Origin: Bog-473 sp963788125
GTDB taxonomy: Bacteria > Actinomycetota > Acidimicrobiia > Acidimicrobiales > RAAP-2
NCBI GenBank assembly: GCA_963788125.1
Contig: CAWBFN010000002.1
Coordinates: 1,364,001 to 1,428,000 of the forward strand
Direction of reading: 5' to 3'
Length of the DNA: 64,000 nt
Position numbers and translations under genes: made by a program. This document shows positions 7,735 through 16,442 of this stretch, in pieces (the first letter of the stretch is position 1; each line of letters begins with the position of its first letter). The notes beneath the pieces were generated by a model that worked only from the letters and a program-made list of their open reading frames with translations, was not told the origin of the DNA and did no database searches.

Positions 7735-8991
7735 TCAGAACGGTCGTTCGACGCCGACCACCGCTCCCGGGCTGAAGGTGGCCGGCATGGTGACCACGCC
7801 GGCCAGCTCCGGGTTGCCCCGGTAGAACTGGGTGGCGTCGCGGTCGACCCGGAAGTCAGGGATGCGCGTGAGGACCTCGCGCATCAGTACCTGGAACATC
7901 GCCCGGGCCAGGTGCATGCCGATGCACCGGTGGGGGCCCACCCCGAACGCCAGGTGGGGGTTGGGGGCCCGGTCCAGGATCAACTCGGAGGGGCGATCGA
8001 AGACCTTCTCGTCGAAGTTGGCCGAGAGCCAGCTCATCATGAGGAAGTCCCCCCGCGTGAGCTGCTGGCCCCCCAGTTCCACATCGGCGGCCACCGTCCG
8101 GGTCAGCGTCTCGTTGACCGAGGTGAAGCGCAGGAACTCCTCGGTGGCCGGGGCCAGCAGATCGGGGTCGTCGATCAGTCGGCGGCGGAGCTCGGGCTGC
8201 GCGTCCAGGTGGAGCATCGCCAGCGAGGTGAGGGCGGTGGTCGTGTCCAGCCCACCGCCGATCAGGTTCCACAGCACGCCGATCAGCTCGTCGTCCCGGA
8301 GGTTGCGCCCGTCCTCAATCTCGAGGGCCACCAACTCGCTCAGGATGTCCCCCCGAGGGTCGCGTCGTCGCTCGTCGGCTACCCGTAGGAGTTCGGCGAT
8401 CATGCCGTCCATCAGCGTGGCGGCGTGGGCGGCCTGTTCCGAACCGGCCCCGTAGGCGTTGACGGAGTGGAAGACCTCGGCATAGTAGGGCCAGCTCTCA
8501 CAGGGCAGACCCACCATCTTCATGGTGAGCACGGCCGGTACCGGTCCGCTGTACTCGCTCACCACGTCCATCTGGCCGTCCCCGATCCTCTGGTCGAGGA
8601 ACCAGGTGGCGCACTGCTCCATGAAGGGCAGGTATTCGACGACGGCGGAGGGGAGCATGAACGGATTGAGGAGGCGACGGAGCGCCACGTGGGTCGACCC
8701 CTCCGCCTCGGCGATCAGCGCCGGGGGCACCCCGGGCATCCGTGGCACGCCCATGATGCCGAGGTAGGTCATGCCGTCCGGCGAGTTCTCCACGTACTTA
8801 CTGGTGAACGTGGAGCCGTCGCGAGAGACGGCGGCCACCTCGTCGTAGCCGCTCACGACCCAGAAACCGCCGTAGTGGGCGTTGTAGGCCACGGGGCACG
8901 CCCGCTGCTTGGCCCACTCGTCGTGCCGGTGGTCGAAGAACTCGTCGGAGTGGTGGTCGAAGTCCGAGGTGGCCCGATCGGCGGTGCTCAT
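7735..8991 (-). CDS. Cytochrome P450
   Basis: 418-residue soluble bacterial P450. The haem-binding loop FGVGPHRCIGMHLAR (axial Cys near residue 360), the I-helix GGGLDTTTAL oxygen-activation segment and the K-helix ExxR (EEFLRF) are all present. Such enzymes insert oxygen into a substrate using electrons from ferredoxin/ferredoxin reductase, neither of which is encoded nearby. The ATG at 8991 overlaps the stop of the upstream M24 protein (ATGA), so it is the last gene of a four-gene minus-strand operon. The substrate cannot be read from the sequence; the company of a hydrolase and two creatinase-like proteins points to catabolism of an amide or ester compound (inference). Confidence 0.93.
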   Translation of the reverse strand: MSTADRATSDFDHHSDEFFDHRHDEWAKQRACPVAYNAHYGGFWVVSGYDEVAAVSRDGSTFTSKYVENSPDGMTYLGIMGVPRMPGVPPALIAEAEGSTHVALRRLLNPFMLPSAVVEYLPFMEQCATWFLDQRIGDGQMDVVSEYSGPVPAVLTMKMVGLPCESWPYYAEVFHSVNAYGAGSEQAAHAATLMDGMIAELLRVADERRRDPRGDILSELVALEIEDGRNLRDDELIGVLWNLIGGGLDTTTALTSLAMLHLDAQPELRRRLIDDPDLLAPATEEFLRFTSVNETLTRTVAADVELGGQQLTRGDFLMMSWLSANFDEKVFDRPSELILDRAPNPHLAFGVGPHRCIGMHLARAMFQVLMREVLTRIPDFRVDRDATQFYRGNPELAGVVTMPATFSPGAVVGVERPF

Positions 8992-10151
8992 GCGCCGGAC
9001 CTTTCGTCCCTGGTCAGCACCTCGGGACCGTCCTCGCCCACCAGGACGAGGTCCCGATGGAGGTAGCCGCCCGTCCCCTCGGCGGTCACCCAGGACTGGA
9101 CGCTGAGGACCGATCCCCCCACGATGGTCGCGTCGGCGCCCCGTCCGAAGCCGATCAGCGGCTGTTCGGCGCCGAGGCCGATGCCGTGGGCCAGTGCCAC
9201 GACGGGCTCGGGCTCCCCGGCCGCCTCCCACGCCCGATAGAGGTCTCTCCCCGTGTTGCCCGGACGGCAGGCGGCGACCAGCGCGTCGAGGGCCCGGTGG
9301 CAGCGGTCGGCGAGCTCCGGGGCCCCCCGCGGTGGCGTCGCACCAGACCCGACGGTGCGGCCGACCTCTCCCTCGTAGCCGGCGTAGAGCGCCCCCGGCG
9401 TCAGGACGACGAGCTCGTCGTCGCCGACCGGGCGGTCGCTGACCAGGTTGCGGTAGCGCACCGGGCCACGCCGGGCCGTCGCGAACACCACGCCCTCGCT
9501 GGGTGGGGTGGGCGCCCCGAGGCCGGAGATCGTCTCGTCGAAGATCCCGAGCAGCTGGCGTTCGGTGATACCGGGGACGACGGCGCGCCGGAGCGCCGCC
9601 AGAGCCGCTTCGGCGACGGTGGCCGCCCCGACGATGCAGGCCACCTCGTCGGGGGTCTTGATGGCGCGCGCCTCGAACATCACCCCCGCGGCATCGGTGA
9701 GCCGGGCATCGGGGGCCACCTGGCGGAGCAGGTCGCCGAAGAAGGGGGTGAGGGAGTCGGTTCCCACGACGTTGGCGCCGGGCAAGCCCGGGATGTTGCG
9801 CAAGGCACCGAGCAGGTTCTGCGGGTTCCACGATATGCCGTACAGGTCCTCGTGGCCGATCTCGGGGGGGATGCCGTCGTCCCAGACCGACAGGAGGTGT
9901 ACCCGCCCGGTGGCGCGGACGACGACGCTCGCCGGCGCGAACGGGGAGGCCCCCGACCGCCACAGCTGACGGGCGCCCGAGGCGTAGCGGACGTTGGCCG
10001 AGCGGCCGAGCACCACGGCGTCGAGACCGGCGGCGCCCATGCCCTCCAGCAGGCGATCGCGGCGCTCCCGGCGCAGGCGGCCGAAGTCGACGCCGCCCCC
10101 GTCCTCGAGCGCCATCCCCCCGGCACCGGCGAGGGCGAGCGCGGGGCTCAC
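8988..10151 (-). CDS. M24 (creatinase/prolidase-like) family protein with degenerate metal site
   Basis: About 387 residues from GTG 10151 (GTGA overlap with the upstream gene) or 375 from ATG 10115. It has an N-terminal creatinase-like domain (RRERRDRLLEGMGAAGLDAVVL...NVRYASGA) and a C-terminal pita-bread domain (IKTPDEVACIVGAA, ALAHGIGLGAEQPLIG). Aligned by eye with its neighbour, four of the five metal ligands are replaced: the first Asp is Thr (VLTPGAL), the second Asp is Glu (GEVGRT), the first Glu is Gln (SVQSW) and the last Glu is Arg (YLHRD); only the His remains. It is therefore unlikely to be a classical dinuclear metallopeptidase. It may be a metal-free hydrolase such as creatinase, or a non-catalytic partner. 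Confidence 0.85.
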   Translation of the reverse strand: MSPALALAGAGGMALEDGGGVDFGRLRRERRDRLLEGMGAAGLDAVVLGRSANVRYASGARQLWRSGASPFAPASVVVRATGRVHLLSVWDDGIPPEIGHEDLYGISWNPQNLLGALRNIPGLPGANVVGTDSLTPFFGDLLRQVAPDARLTDAAGVMFEARAIKTPDEVACIVGAATVAEAALAALRRAVVPGITERQLLGIFDETISGLGAPTPPSEGVVFATARRGPVRYRNLVSDRPVGDDELVVLTPGALYAGYEGEVGRTVGSGATPPRGAPELADRCHRALDALVAACRPGNTGRDLYRAWEAAGEPEPVVALAHGIGLGAEQPLIGFGRGADATIVGGSVLSVQSWVTAEGTGGYLHRDLVLVGEDGPEVLTRDERSGA

Positions 10152-11395
10152 GCCGCCTCGAAGGGGTCGTAGCGGGAGCTGCTCAACGGCACCCACCCCG
10201 TGTCGGTGACGGCCACGATGTCCTCGGACCGGTATCCCGCAGCACCCTCCTCCCAGATCACCGGCTCGAACACCAGGACCATACCCGGGGCCATGATCAG
10301 CGCCTCGTCGAAGCCCTCGCCGAGGTCGGTGCCGATCAGGGGCATTTCGGCGCTGTCGGTGCCGACACCGTGCGCCAGATAGAAGTGCTCGATCCACGGC
10401 CGCTCGCCGCCGTTGGCGGCGATGGCCGCCCGCCCGAGGTCGAGGGCCGACGCGCCCGGCTTGCAGACGGCCAGGCACGCGTCGACCACGTCCCGCCACC
10501 GGTTGAATTGTGACGTCTGGCGCCGCGTCGGGGTGGGGTCGGAACCGGTGATCCAGGTCCGGCCGTAGTCCGATGCGTAGCCGTGGTGCGAGATTCCGGC
10601 ATCGACCCAGATGACGTCGCCTTCGCGCAGCACCCGATCGGTCGTCGAGAGGGGGAAGGCGAGCCCGCCGTGAATCGTCCACGGGCCCTCGTCCAAGCTC
10701 GCCGTCATCACCTGCCAGATGGGGTCGATGCAGTTGGTGGTGGCCCCGAGCTCGAAGACCCGGCGGAGGAACGTGCCCGACAGATCGGTCTGGCGGAGGC
10801 CGGGCCGCAACGACCTCCGGGTGGTCTCCATGGCGAGCTCGGTCGTCCGCTGCGCCAGTCGTACACAGGAGATCTCGTCGGGCGTCTTGAGCAGCTTGCA
10901 GGGCCCGAGCACGCTCGCCGCATCCGACCACTCCACGTGCCCCAGGGCGCGCCGCATGGGGTGGGTGAGCTCGTCGATCCCCAGCCTGGGGTCCCCGGTG
11001 AAGAGCGAGCCGAGCGCCTCGACGACCGCTCCGATGCCGTCGTCGAGATCGGGGAAGAGTGGGCCGTGGACGTGGTCCGCCGGGAGGTCGGCGGGTGCCG
11101 CGTCCCAGTACGGCGTGAACAGGTGGGGGGCGTCGGCGCCGCGCACGACCACGGCGATCGTCCGGAAGAGGCCGGCCTGGCCGGCGTCCTCGCCGGGTGG
11201 TTCGGCACCCGAGGCGTACGCCACGTTCGACGTACCAAGGAGCACCAGGCCGTCCATGCCCTGCAGCTCGAGCTGTTGTTGGAGCCGGAGGTGCCGATCC
11301 CGGCGCATCCCGGAGAGGTCGGGGAGCTCTGGCACCCGCAGGCCGTCGATGGCGGCCCCGACGGACCAGTCGTCGACCTCCAGATGTTCGATCAC
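10148..11395 (-). CDS. M24 family metallopeptidase (Xaa-Pro peptidase/creatinase-like)
   Basis: About 415 residues from GTG 11395, chosen because GGGGGTAGGA lies just upstream and the following IEHLEVDDWSVGAA begins the folded region; the frame is open further upstream. It has an N-terminal creatinase-like domain (RRDRHLRLQQQLELQGMDGLVLL, NVAYASGA) and a full C-terminal M24 domain with all five expected ligands: Asp in WVDAGIS, Asp in SDYGRTW, His in YLAHGVG, Glu in VFEPVIW and Glu in RSEDIV. It probably hydrolyses a C-N bond in a small amide or dipeptide. First of two tandem M24 genes, overlapping the second by four bases. Confidence 0.88.
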   Translation of the reverse strand: MIEHLEVDDWSVGAAIDGLRVPELPDLSGMRRDRHLRLQQQLELQGMDGLVLLGTSNVAYASGAEPPGEDAGQAGLFRTIAVVVRGADAPHLFTPYWDAAPADLPADHVHGPLFPDLDDGIGAVVEALGSLFTGDPRLGIDELTHPMRRALGHVEWSDAASVLGPCKLLKTPDEISCVRLAQRTTELAMETTRRSLRPGLRQTDLSGTFLRRVFELGATTNCIDPIWQVMTASLDEGPWTIHGGLAFPLSTTDRVLREGDVIWVDAGISHHGYASDYGRTWITGSDPTPTRRQTSQFNRWRDVVDACLAVCKPGASALDLGRAAIAANGGERPWIEHFYLAHGVGTDSAEMPLIGTDLGEGFDEALIMAPGMVLVFEPVIWEEGAAGYRSEDIVAVTDTGWVPLSSSRYDPFEAA

Positions 11396-11519
11396 TGTCC
11401 TACCCCCGACCCTACCCCCGACGACGCTCGGTACGCCCCCGGGGACGAACGACGTACCGATGGTCCTCTTCAAAGTGACATTAGACCAGTTGCCCGGGGA
11501 CGGGCCCGCTAACTCCGGA

Positions 11520-12422
11520 CTAGCGCCCTTGGGGGAAGAGGAACTCCGACAGGATGGCGGCCAACTCCAGCGGGCGGTCTCCCTGAATGCTGTGGCCGGC
11601 GCCCTCGACCCCGATCACCCGGCACGTCGGCTGCCGCCGCCGCAGTTCGGCGACATCGTCGTCGTCGACCACCGACCACGCCAGCCCGCGCACCAGCATC
11701 ACGGGCATGGTCAGGCTCGAGACGGCGTCCCACCATTGGCCGAACTCGGGCCGGGCGCGGTGCTCGCCGCCGAAGCGCGCGTAGCGCCACACCCAACTCC
11801 CGTCCTCGCGCTGCACGGCGTTGTGCAGGATGCCGCGGCGCAACGACGCCTCCGAACGGGTGGGGTTGTGCTCCATGGTGCGAGCCAGCAGCTCGTCGAA
11901 GTTGGCGAAGCTCGGCGGGCCGTCGACGAAGGCGCTGATGGGAGCGGACTTCTCCTGGTTGACCCCGGGCGTCACGTCGACCAGCACCAGGGCGCGAACC
12001 AAATGGGGGGCGCTCGATGCCAGTGCGATGGCCGAGAGGCCTCCGAGCGACATGCCGACCACGCCCGCCGCATCGGGTGCCAGGGCACCCACCACCGTGG
12101 CCAGATCGTCCGCCATGCTCGAGAGGTTGAACGGCCCATCGGGGGCGACGTCGGAGTGCCCGTGGCTCGGCAGGTCGATGGCCAGTAACGGTCGACCCAG
12201 AGCCAGCGCGACGGTGTCCCACGTGTGGGCGTTCTGCGCACCGCCGTGGACCAGCACCAGCTCGGGAGGCGAGGTGCCCCAGATGAGGCTACTGACGTTG
12301 CGTCCGGGACCGACCTCGACCTCGACCCGCCGTACGGCCGGCGGCCCCGGGTAGGGGAGGCCGTACTCGGCGGCGTTCTCCGAGAACAGGCCGAACTCGT
12401 CGTAGGGCACCACGTACCGCAC
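11520..12422 (-). CDS. Alpha/beta hydrolase
   Basis: 300 residues. Oxyanion region LVLVHGGAQNAHTWD, then DLPSHGHSD, the nucleophile elbow GMSLGGLSA (Ser near 144), an acidic residue in the VRGLAWSVVDDDD region and catalytic His in GAGHSIQGD near 280. No signal peptide is seen. First gene of the minus-strand set hydrolase-M24-M24-P450, separated from the next gene by about 120 bases, which contain that gene's ribosome site. Divergent from glmU. The substrate is unknown. Confidence 0.9.
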   Translation of the reverse strand: MRYVVPYDEFGLFSENAAEYGLPYPGPPAVRRVEVEVGPGRNVSSLIWGTSPPELVLVHGGAQNAHTWDTVALALGRPLLAIDLPSHGHSDVAPDGPFNLSSMADDLATVVGALAPDAAGVVGMSLGGLSAIALASSAPHLVRALVLVDVTPGVNQEKSAPISAFVDGPPSFANFDELLARTMEHNPTRSEASLRRGILHNAVQREDGSWVWRYARFGGEHRARPEFGQWWDAVSSLTMPVMLVRGLAWSVVDDDDVAELRRRQPTCRVIGVEGAGHSIQGDRPLELAAILSEFLFPQGR

Positions 12423-12496
12423 AGTAATCGGGCGGCCGCCGGCCGACGACGTGGGTGTCCCGCATGGGACCTCTCGGAGGCGTTAAGAATGGCCCC

Positions 12497-13597
12497 ATGA
12501 AACAGCGCCGGCTCTCCGCCGTGGTCCTGGCCGCCGGGGAGGGCACCCGCATGCACTCGGAGCGCCCGAAGCCGCTCCACCTCCTGTGCGGCCGCCCCAT
12601 GATCCTCCACGTCCTCGACGCCATGGCCGAGATCGATGTCACCCGGGTCGTCGTGGTGGTCGGGCACCGAGCGGAATGGGTCACCAAGACGCTCGTGCAG
12701 CTGGCGCCCTCGTCCATGCAGATCGAATTCGTCGAGCAGGAGACGCAGTCGGGGACGGGCGACGCGTTGGCCGTCGGACTCACCGGACTGCCCGACGACG
12801 ACGACGAGGAAGAGGACGTCGTCGTCCTGCCGGGGGACACCCCGCTCCTCCACCCGCAGACATTGGCCGCGCTGGTGCGCCACCACCGGGCCGCCGACGC
12901 CGGCGCCACCCTTCTCACGGCCGAGCTCGAGGATCCGCGTGGCTACGGCCGCGTGGTGCACGGCAAGGACGGGGTGGTGTGCCGCGTGGTCGAGGAGGTC
13001 GACGCCACCGACGAAGAGCGGGCCATCACCGAGGTCAACACGTCCATCTACTGCTTCCGCCGCAGCATCCTGGCCCCGGCGCTCCGTCGCCTAACCCCCG
13101 CCAACAGTCTGGGCGAGTACTTCCTCACCGATTCGGTGAGCGTGCTCTACAGCGCCGGCTACCGCGTCCAGTCACTCGTCCTGGCGGACCCGATGGAAGC
13201 CGCCGGTGTCAACGACCGGGCCCAACTGGCCGTCGCCGAGGCCGAGCTGCGCGACCGGATCAACGAGCGCTGGATGCGCCGAGGGGTGACCATGTGGGAC
13301 CCCGAGCGCACCTATGTCGACGCCGGGGTCCAGCTGGCCACCGACGTCTCCCTTCTCCCCGGTGTGATCTTGCGCGGCCGCTGCGTCGTCGGCGAGGGGA
13401 GCGAGATCGGCCCCAACTGCGTCCTGACCGACACGACCGTCGGGCGACGGGCGACGGTGTTGGAGTCCACCTGCGTCCGGGGCACCATCGGGGACGGGGC
13501 GCAGGTCGGTCCGTTCTGCGTCGTGCGACCCGGGGCCGAGGTGCCGCCCGGGGGGGTCGTGGCGCCGTACACGGTGCTCGACGCGGCCGAAGCGTAG
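12497..13597 (+). CDS. glmU: GlmU-type UDP-GlcNAc pyrophosphorylase lacking the acetyltransferase active-site region
   Basis: 366 residues from ATG 12497. The N-terminal Rossmann uridyltransferase is complete: VVLAAGEGTRMHSERPK, CGRPMILHVLDA, QSGTGDAL, VVLPGDTPLL, GYGRVVHG, VVEEVDATDEERAI, EVNTSIYCF and LGEYFLTD. A left-handed beta-helix begins (TYVDAGVQL, LPGVILRG, IGPNCVLTD, IGDGAQVGPFCVVRPGAEV) but the protein stops soon after RPGAE, where typical ~450-residue GlmU continues with the catalytic His and acetyl-CoA coils. prs starts 45 bases later, so no C-terminal domain is hidden there. It can be expected to make UDP-GlcNAc from GlcNAc-1-P; the acetyl transfer would need another enzyme. Confidence 0.88.
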   Translation: MKQRRLSAVVLAAGEGTRMHSERPKPLHLLCGRPMILHVLDAMAEIDVTRVVVVVGHRAEWVTKTLVQLAPSSMQIEFVEQETQSGTGDALAVGLTGLPDDDDEEEDVVVLPGDTPLLHPQTLAALVRHHRAADAGATLLTAELEDPRGYGRVVHGKDGVVCRVVEEVDATDEERAITEVNTSIYCFRRSILAPALRRLTPANSLGEYFLTDSVSVLYSAGYRVQSLVLADPMEAAGVNDRAQLAVAEAELRDRINERWMRRGVTMWDPERTYVDAGVQLATDVSLLPGVILRGRCVVGEGSEIGPNCVLTDTTVGRRATVLESTCVRGTIGDGAQVGPFCVVRPGAEVPPGGVVAPYTVLDAAEA

Positions 13598-13642
13598 GCG
13601 GCCGGGAGACGGCGGCGTCTCGGGCGCACTAGCGTTGTCTCC

Positions 13643-14614
13643 GTGGAGCTCATCCCGCATCGCCGGCTCGAGCTGGTCTCCGGTCGATCACATCCGAAGT
13701 TGGCGGAGGACATAGCCCGGCACCTCGGGGTGGAACTGGGCGAGGCCAACCTGCGCGAGTTCGCCAACGGCGAGATCCACTGCAAGTACGACATCTCCAT
13801 CCGGGGCTCCGACGTGTTCATCATTCAGACCCACAGCGGTCCGGTGAACGATTCGTTGATGGAGCAGCTCATCATGATCGACGCCGCCAAGCGCGCCTCG
13901 GCCAAGCGCATCACCGCCGTCTGCCCGTACTACGGCTACTCCCGCCAGGACCGCAAGACGACCGGGCGTGAGCCCATCACGGCCAAGCTGGTGGCCGACA
14001 TGCTCTCGGCCGCCGGGGCCGACCGCGTGGTCAGCGTCGACCTGCACTCCGGCCAGATCCAGGGGTTCTTCGACACGCCGTTCGACCACCTGGTGGCCTT
14101 CCCGGTCCTGGAGGCCTACATGCGCGAGCGCCTCGGCGGCGACGTCGTGGTCGTGGCGCCCGACGCCGGCCGAGTGAAGGTGGCCGAGCGTTACAGCCAG
14201 CACCTCGGGGTCGAGCTGGCGCTGGTCCACAAGACCCGTCCCCGGGGATCGCACAACGAGGTGAAGGCCCTCCACGTGGTGGGCGACGTCGAGGGCCGGC
14301 ACTGCGTGCTGATCGACGACATGATCGATACCGCCGGCACCATATGCGCCGCCGCCGACCTGCTCTCCGAGGCCGGGGCCTCGGAGATCTCGGTGATGGC
14401 CACGCACGCCCTGCTCTCGGATCCCGCGGTCGACCGGCTGAAGGCGGCGCCCATCTCCCGGGTCGTGGTCACCGACACGCTTCCGGTGGCCGAGGACCGC
14501 TACTTCGACAAGCTCGAGATCCTCTCGGTGGCCAAGATCATCGCCGATGCCATCGACGCCGTGTTCGAGGACACCTCGGTGTCCGAGCTGTTCGGCGGCG
14601 ACAACCTCGTCTGA
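13643..14614 (+). CDS. prs: Ribose-phosphate pyrophosphokinase (PRPP synthase)
   Basis: 323 residues from GTG 13643. It makes PRPP from ribose-5-phosphate and ATP for nucleotide, His and Trp synthesis. Class I signatures: FANGEIHCKYDISIRG, VFIIQTHS, YYGYSRQDRK, the DLHSGQIQGFFD metal/ATP site, VVVAPDAGRVKVAERY, the KTRPRGSH catalytic loop, and the PRPP-binding motif CVLIDDMIDTAGTI. The length is normal for the family. glmU-prs linkage is widespread in Gram-positive bacteria and feeds cell-wall precursor and nucleotide supply. Confidence 0.96.
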   Translation: MELIPHRRLELVSGRSHPKLAEDIARHLGVELGEANLREFANGEIHCKYDISIRGSDVFIIQTHSGPVNDSLMEQLIMIDAAKRASAKRITAVCPYYGYSRQDRKTTGREPITAKLVADMLSAAGADRVVSVDLHSGQIQGFFDTPFDHLVAFPVLEAYMRERLGGDVVVVAPDAGRVKVAERYSQHLGVELALVHKTRPRGSHNEVKALHVVGDVEGRHCVLIDDMIDTAGTICAAADLLSEAGASEISVMATHALLSDPAVDRLKAAPISRVVVTDTLPVAEDRYFDKLEILSVAKIIADAIDAVFEDTSVSELFGGDNLV

Positions 14615-14694
14615 GCGGGCATAGCCCGGGCTGAAACGGGGGACGAGCGAGCGCAGGGGGGACCGCTGAGCAGCGGGTTACACTCCGGCTTCCT

Positions 14695-16317
14695 ATGTCA
14701 CGACTCGACGCGGGTGGCGGTCGCGGGGTGGGATCGGGTGCCGCCCCGCAGCACGCCGGGCGGCGCACCTGGAGCCCGGCGCGGGTGTTCGTGGCGGTGT
14801 TGGTCATCGCCTTCTTGAACATGGCGGCCTGGTCGATTGCCACGCCGTTGTTCGCCTCCCCGGACGAGCCGGCGCAGATCGCCAGGGCGGTGGCGCTCGT
14901 GCACGGGGATCTCATCGGCACGACCGTGAAGAACGCCGGTAATGCGATCACCGACATCACGATCCCCGCGGTCTACTCCTACCGCACGGGAGCGGCGTAC
15001 GGGTCATGCTTCGTCTTCCAACCGAACGTGCCTGCCTCGTGCGCCGCTCCGATCACCCGCTCGACGGCAGAGGTGGCGACCACCACCTACGCCGGGCGCT
15101 ATCCCCCCCTCTACTACGCAATCGTCGGCCTGCCCTCCCTCTTCACCAGTTCGCCGACGGGCATCTACCTCATCCGCCTCGTGAGCGCACTGCTGAACGC
15201 CGTCTTCCTCGCTCTCGCCGCACTGTCCGTCGTCGCATGGTCACGCAGTCGCATGTTGCTGATCGGCCTGCTGGTCGCGACCACCCCGATGACCTTCTTT
15301 CTCGGCGGGGTGGTGAACGCCAGTGGGTTCGAGATCACGTCGGCAACGTGCCTGTGGTGTTCGGGGGTGGTGCTCGCGTTGGAACGCGCCGACAAGGCGC
15401 CGCGCGGCCTGGTCGTGGTGGTCACCGCGTCGGCCGCCGCGTTGCTCCTCTCCCGCGCCCTGTCGCCCATCTGGGTCGTTCTGATCGCCGCCCTTCTGGC
15501 GCTCCTCGCCGGATGGCGCGGCGTGCAGTCGTTGGCGCGCACGCGCCCGGTGCAGGTGTCGTTGGTGGTGCTCGTCCCTTGTGCCATCTTCGCCGTCGGA
15601 TGGATCCGCGTGGCGCACGCGCTCGATCTGGTGGCCGCGGGGGTCAAGGTGGGGGCCCATGACACCGGTTGGCATCTGGCGGCCGGCATCTTCGGCTACA
15701 CGGGAACCTGGCTGAAGGAGATGGTCGGCTTCTTCGGTTGGCTTGACACGCCGTCGCCGCTCCTGACCTACCTCGTCTGGTACGCAGTGGTCGGGTTGCT
15801 CGTCCTCATCACGTTTAGTTGCACCGCGCCGCGGTTCGTTGCGGCCTTCCTGCTTCTCGTCGCCATCGTTCTCACGGCGCCCGTGGTCATCTCCTACGAC
15901 GAAGCACACCGGCTGGGCATCATCTGGCAGGCGCGCTACATCATGCCCATGGCGGTGGGCGTACCCGTGATGGCGGTCGCACTGATCGAGCGTTCGGGTG
16001 CGCTGCAGTCGGTCCGACGACGGTTGCCCACGGTGCTCTGTGTGGCCCTCGGCATCGCGGAGTTCTCCGCATTCGCAGAAGCGCTTCGGCGCTACACGGT
16101 CGGAGCGTCCGGCCCGTTGGACTACCTTCAGGGTGCCTGGCAGCCCCCCCTTGGAGCCACGGCGGTGACCGTGGGGGGGTTCCTCCTGATCGGCCTCATG
16201 ATGGCGTTCACCGCCTACCTCGTCACCACCGACCCCGGCAGGGGAGATCCCACCCGATCCCTCGTCGGGCGGCCCGATCCGCCCGGGGCCACGGACTGGC
16301 GGACACTGGAGGCGTGA
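14695..16317 (+). CDS. DUF2142-family polytopic membrane protein (GT-C-like)
   Basis: 540 residues with about 10-12 hydrophobic segments. After the first membrane span it carries ASPDEPAQIARAVALVHGDL, and later GRYPPLYYAIVGLPSL. The acidic DEP motif in the first large outer loop and YPPLYY are hallmarks of DUF2142 proteins, thought to be GT-C-like enzymes or partners acting on lipid-linked sugars or sugar polymers at the outer membrane face. The neighbours are housekeeping genes, but the glycan cluster 11 kb away makes a surface-polysaccharide role plausible (inference). The short Asp/Pro-rich C-terminus is cytoplasmic. Confidence 0.85.
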   Translation: MSRLDAGGGRGVGSGAAPQHAGRRTWSPARVFVAVLVIAFLNMAAWSIATPLFASPDEPAQIARAVALVHGDLIGTTVKNAGNAITDITIPAVYSYRTGAAYGSCFVFQPNVPASCAAPITRSTAEVATTTYAGRYPPLYYAIVGLPSLFTSSPTGIYLIRLVSALLNAVFLALAALSVVAWSRSRMLLIGLLVATTPMTFFLGGVVNASGFEITSATCLWCSGVVLALERADKAPRGLVVVVTASAAALLLSRALSPIWVVLIAALLALLAGWRGVQSLARTRPVQVSLVVLVPCAIFAVGWIRVAHALDLVAAGVKVGAHDTGWHLAAGIFGYTGTWLKEMVGFFGWLDTPSPLLTYLVWYAVVGLLVLITFSCTAPRFVAAFLLLVAIVLTAPVVISYDEAHRLGIIWQARYIMPMAVGVPVMAVALIERSGALQSVRRRLPTVLCVALGIAEFSAFAEALRRYTVGASGPLDYLQGAWQPPLGATAVTVGGFLLIGLMMAFTAYLVTTDPGRGDPTRSLVGRPDPPGATDWRTLEA

Positions 16318-16342
16318 ACCCTGTGAACAGGCGTTATGGAAC

Positions 16343-16358
16343 GCCGCCCTTCGGCGGC
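16343..16358 (+). terminator. Short GC hairpin between the DUF2142 gene and rplY
   Basis: GCCGCC pairs with GGCGGC around a CTTC loop, 25 bases after the DUF2142 gene stop. There is no T tract, so if it terminates it does so weakly or with Rho. The remaining ~85 bases to rplY must hold the rplY promoter. Confidence 0.35.
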
Positions 16359-16442
16359 TAGGCTGATTCGTCGTTTGCCCGGGCCCGTCTGCCCGCGCAC
16401 CCCAGTTCGACACCGTTTTCGACACCGTTGAGGAGATCCGTC

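Noticed and set aside
13540..13600. GlmU truncation caused by a frameshift at the G7 run
   Set aside because: The frame after the run still reads as a hexapeptide-type strand (VVAPYTVLDA) and no downstream frame before prs encodes the missing domain, so the short protein seems genuine.
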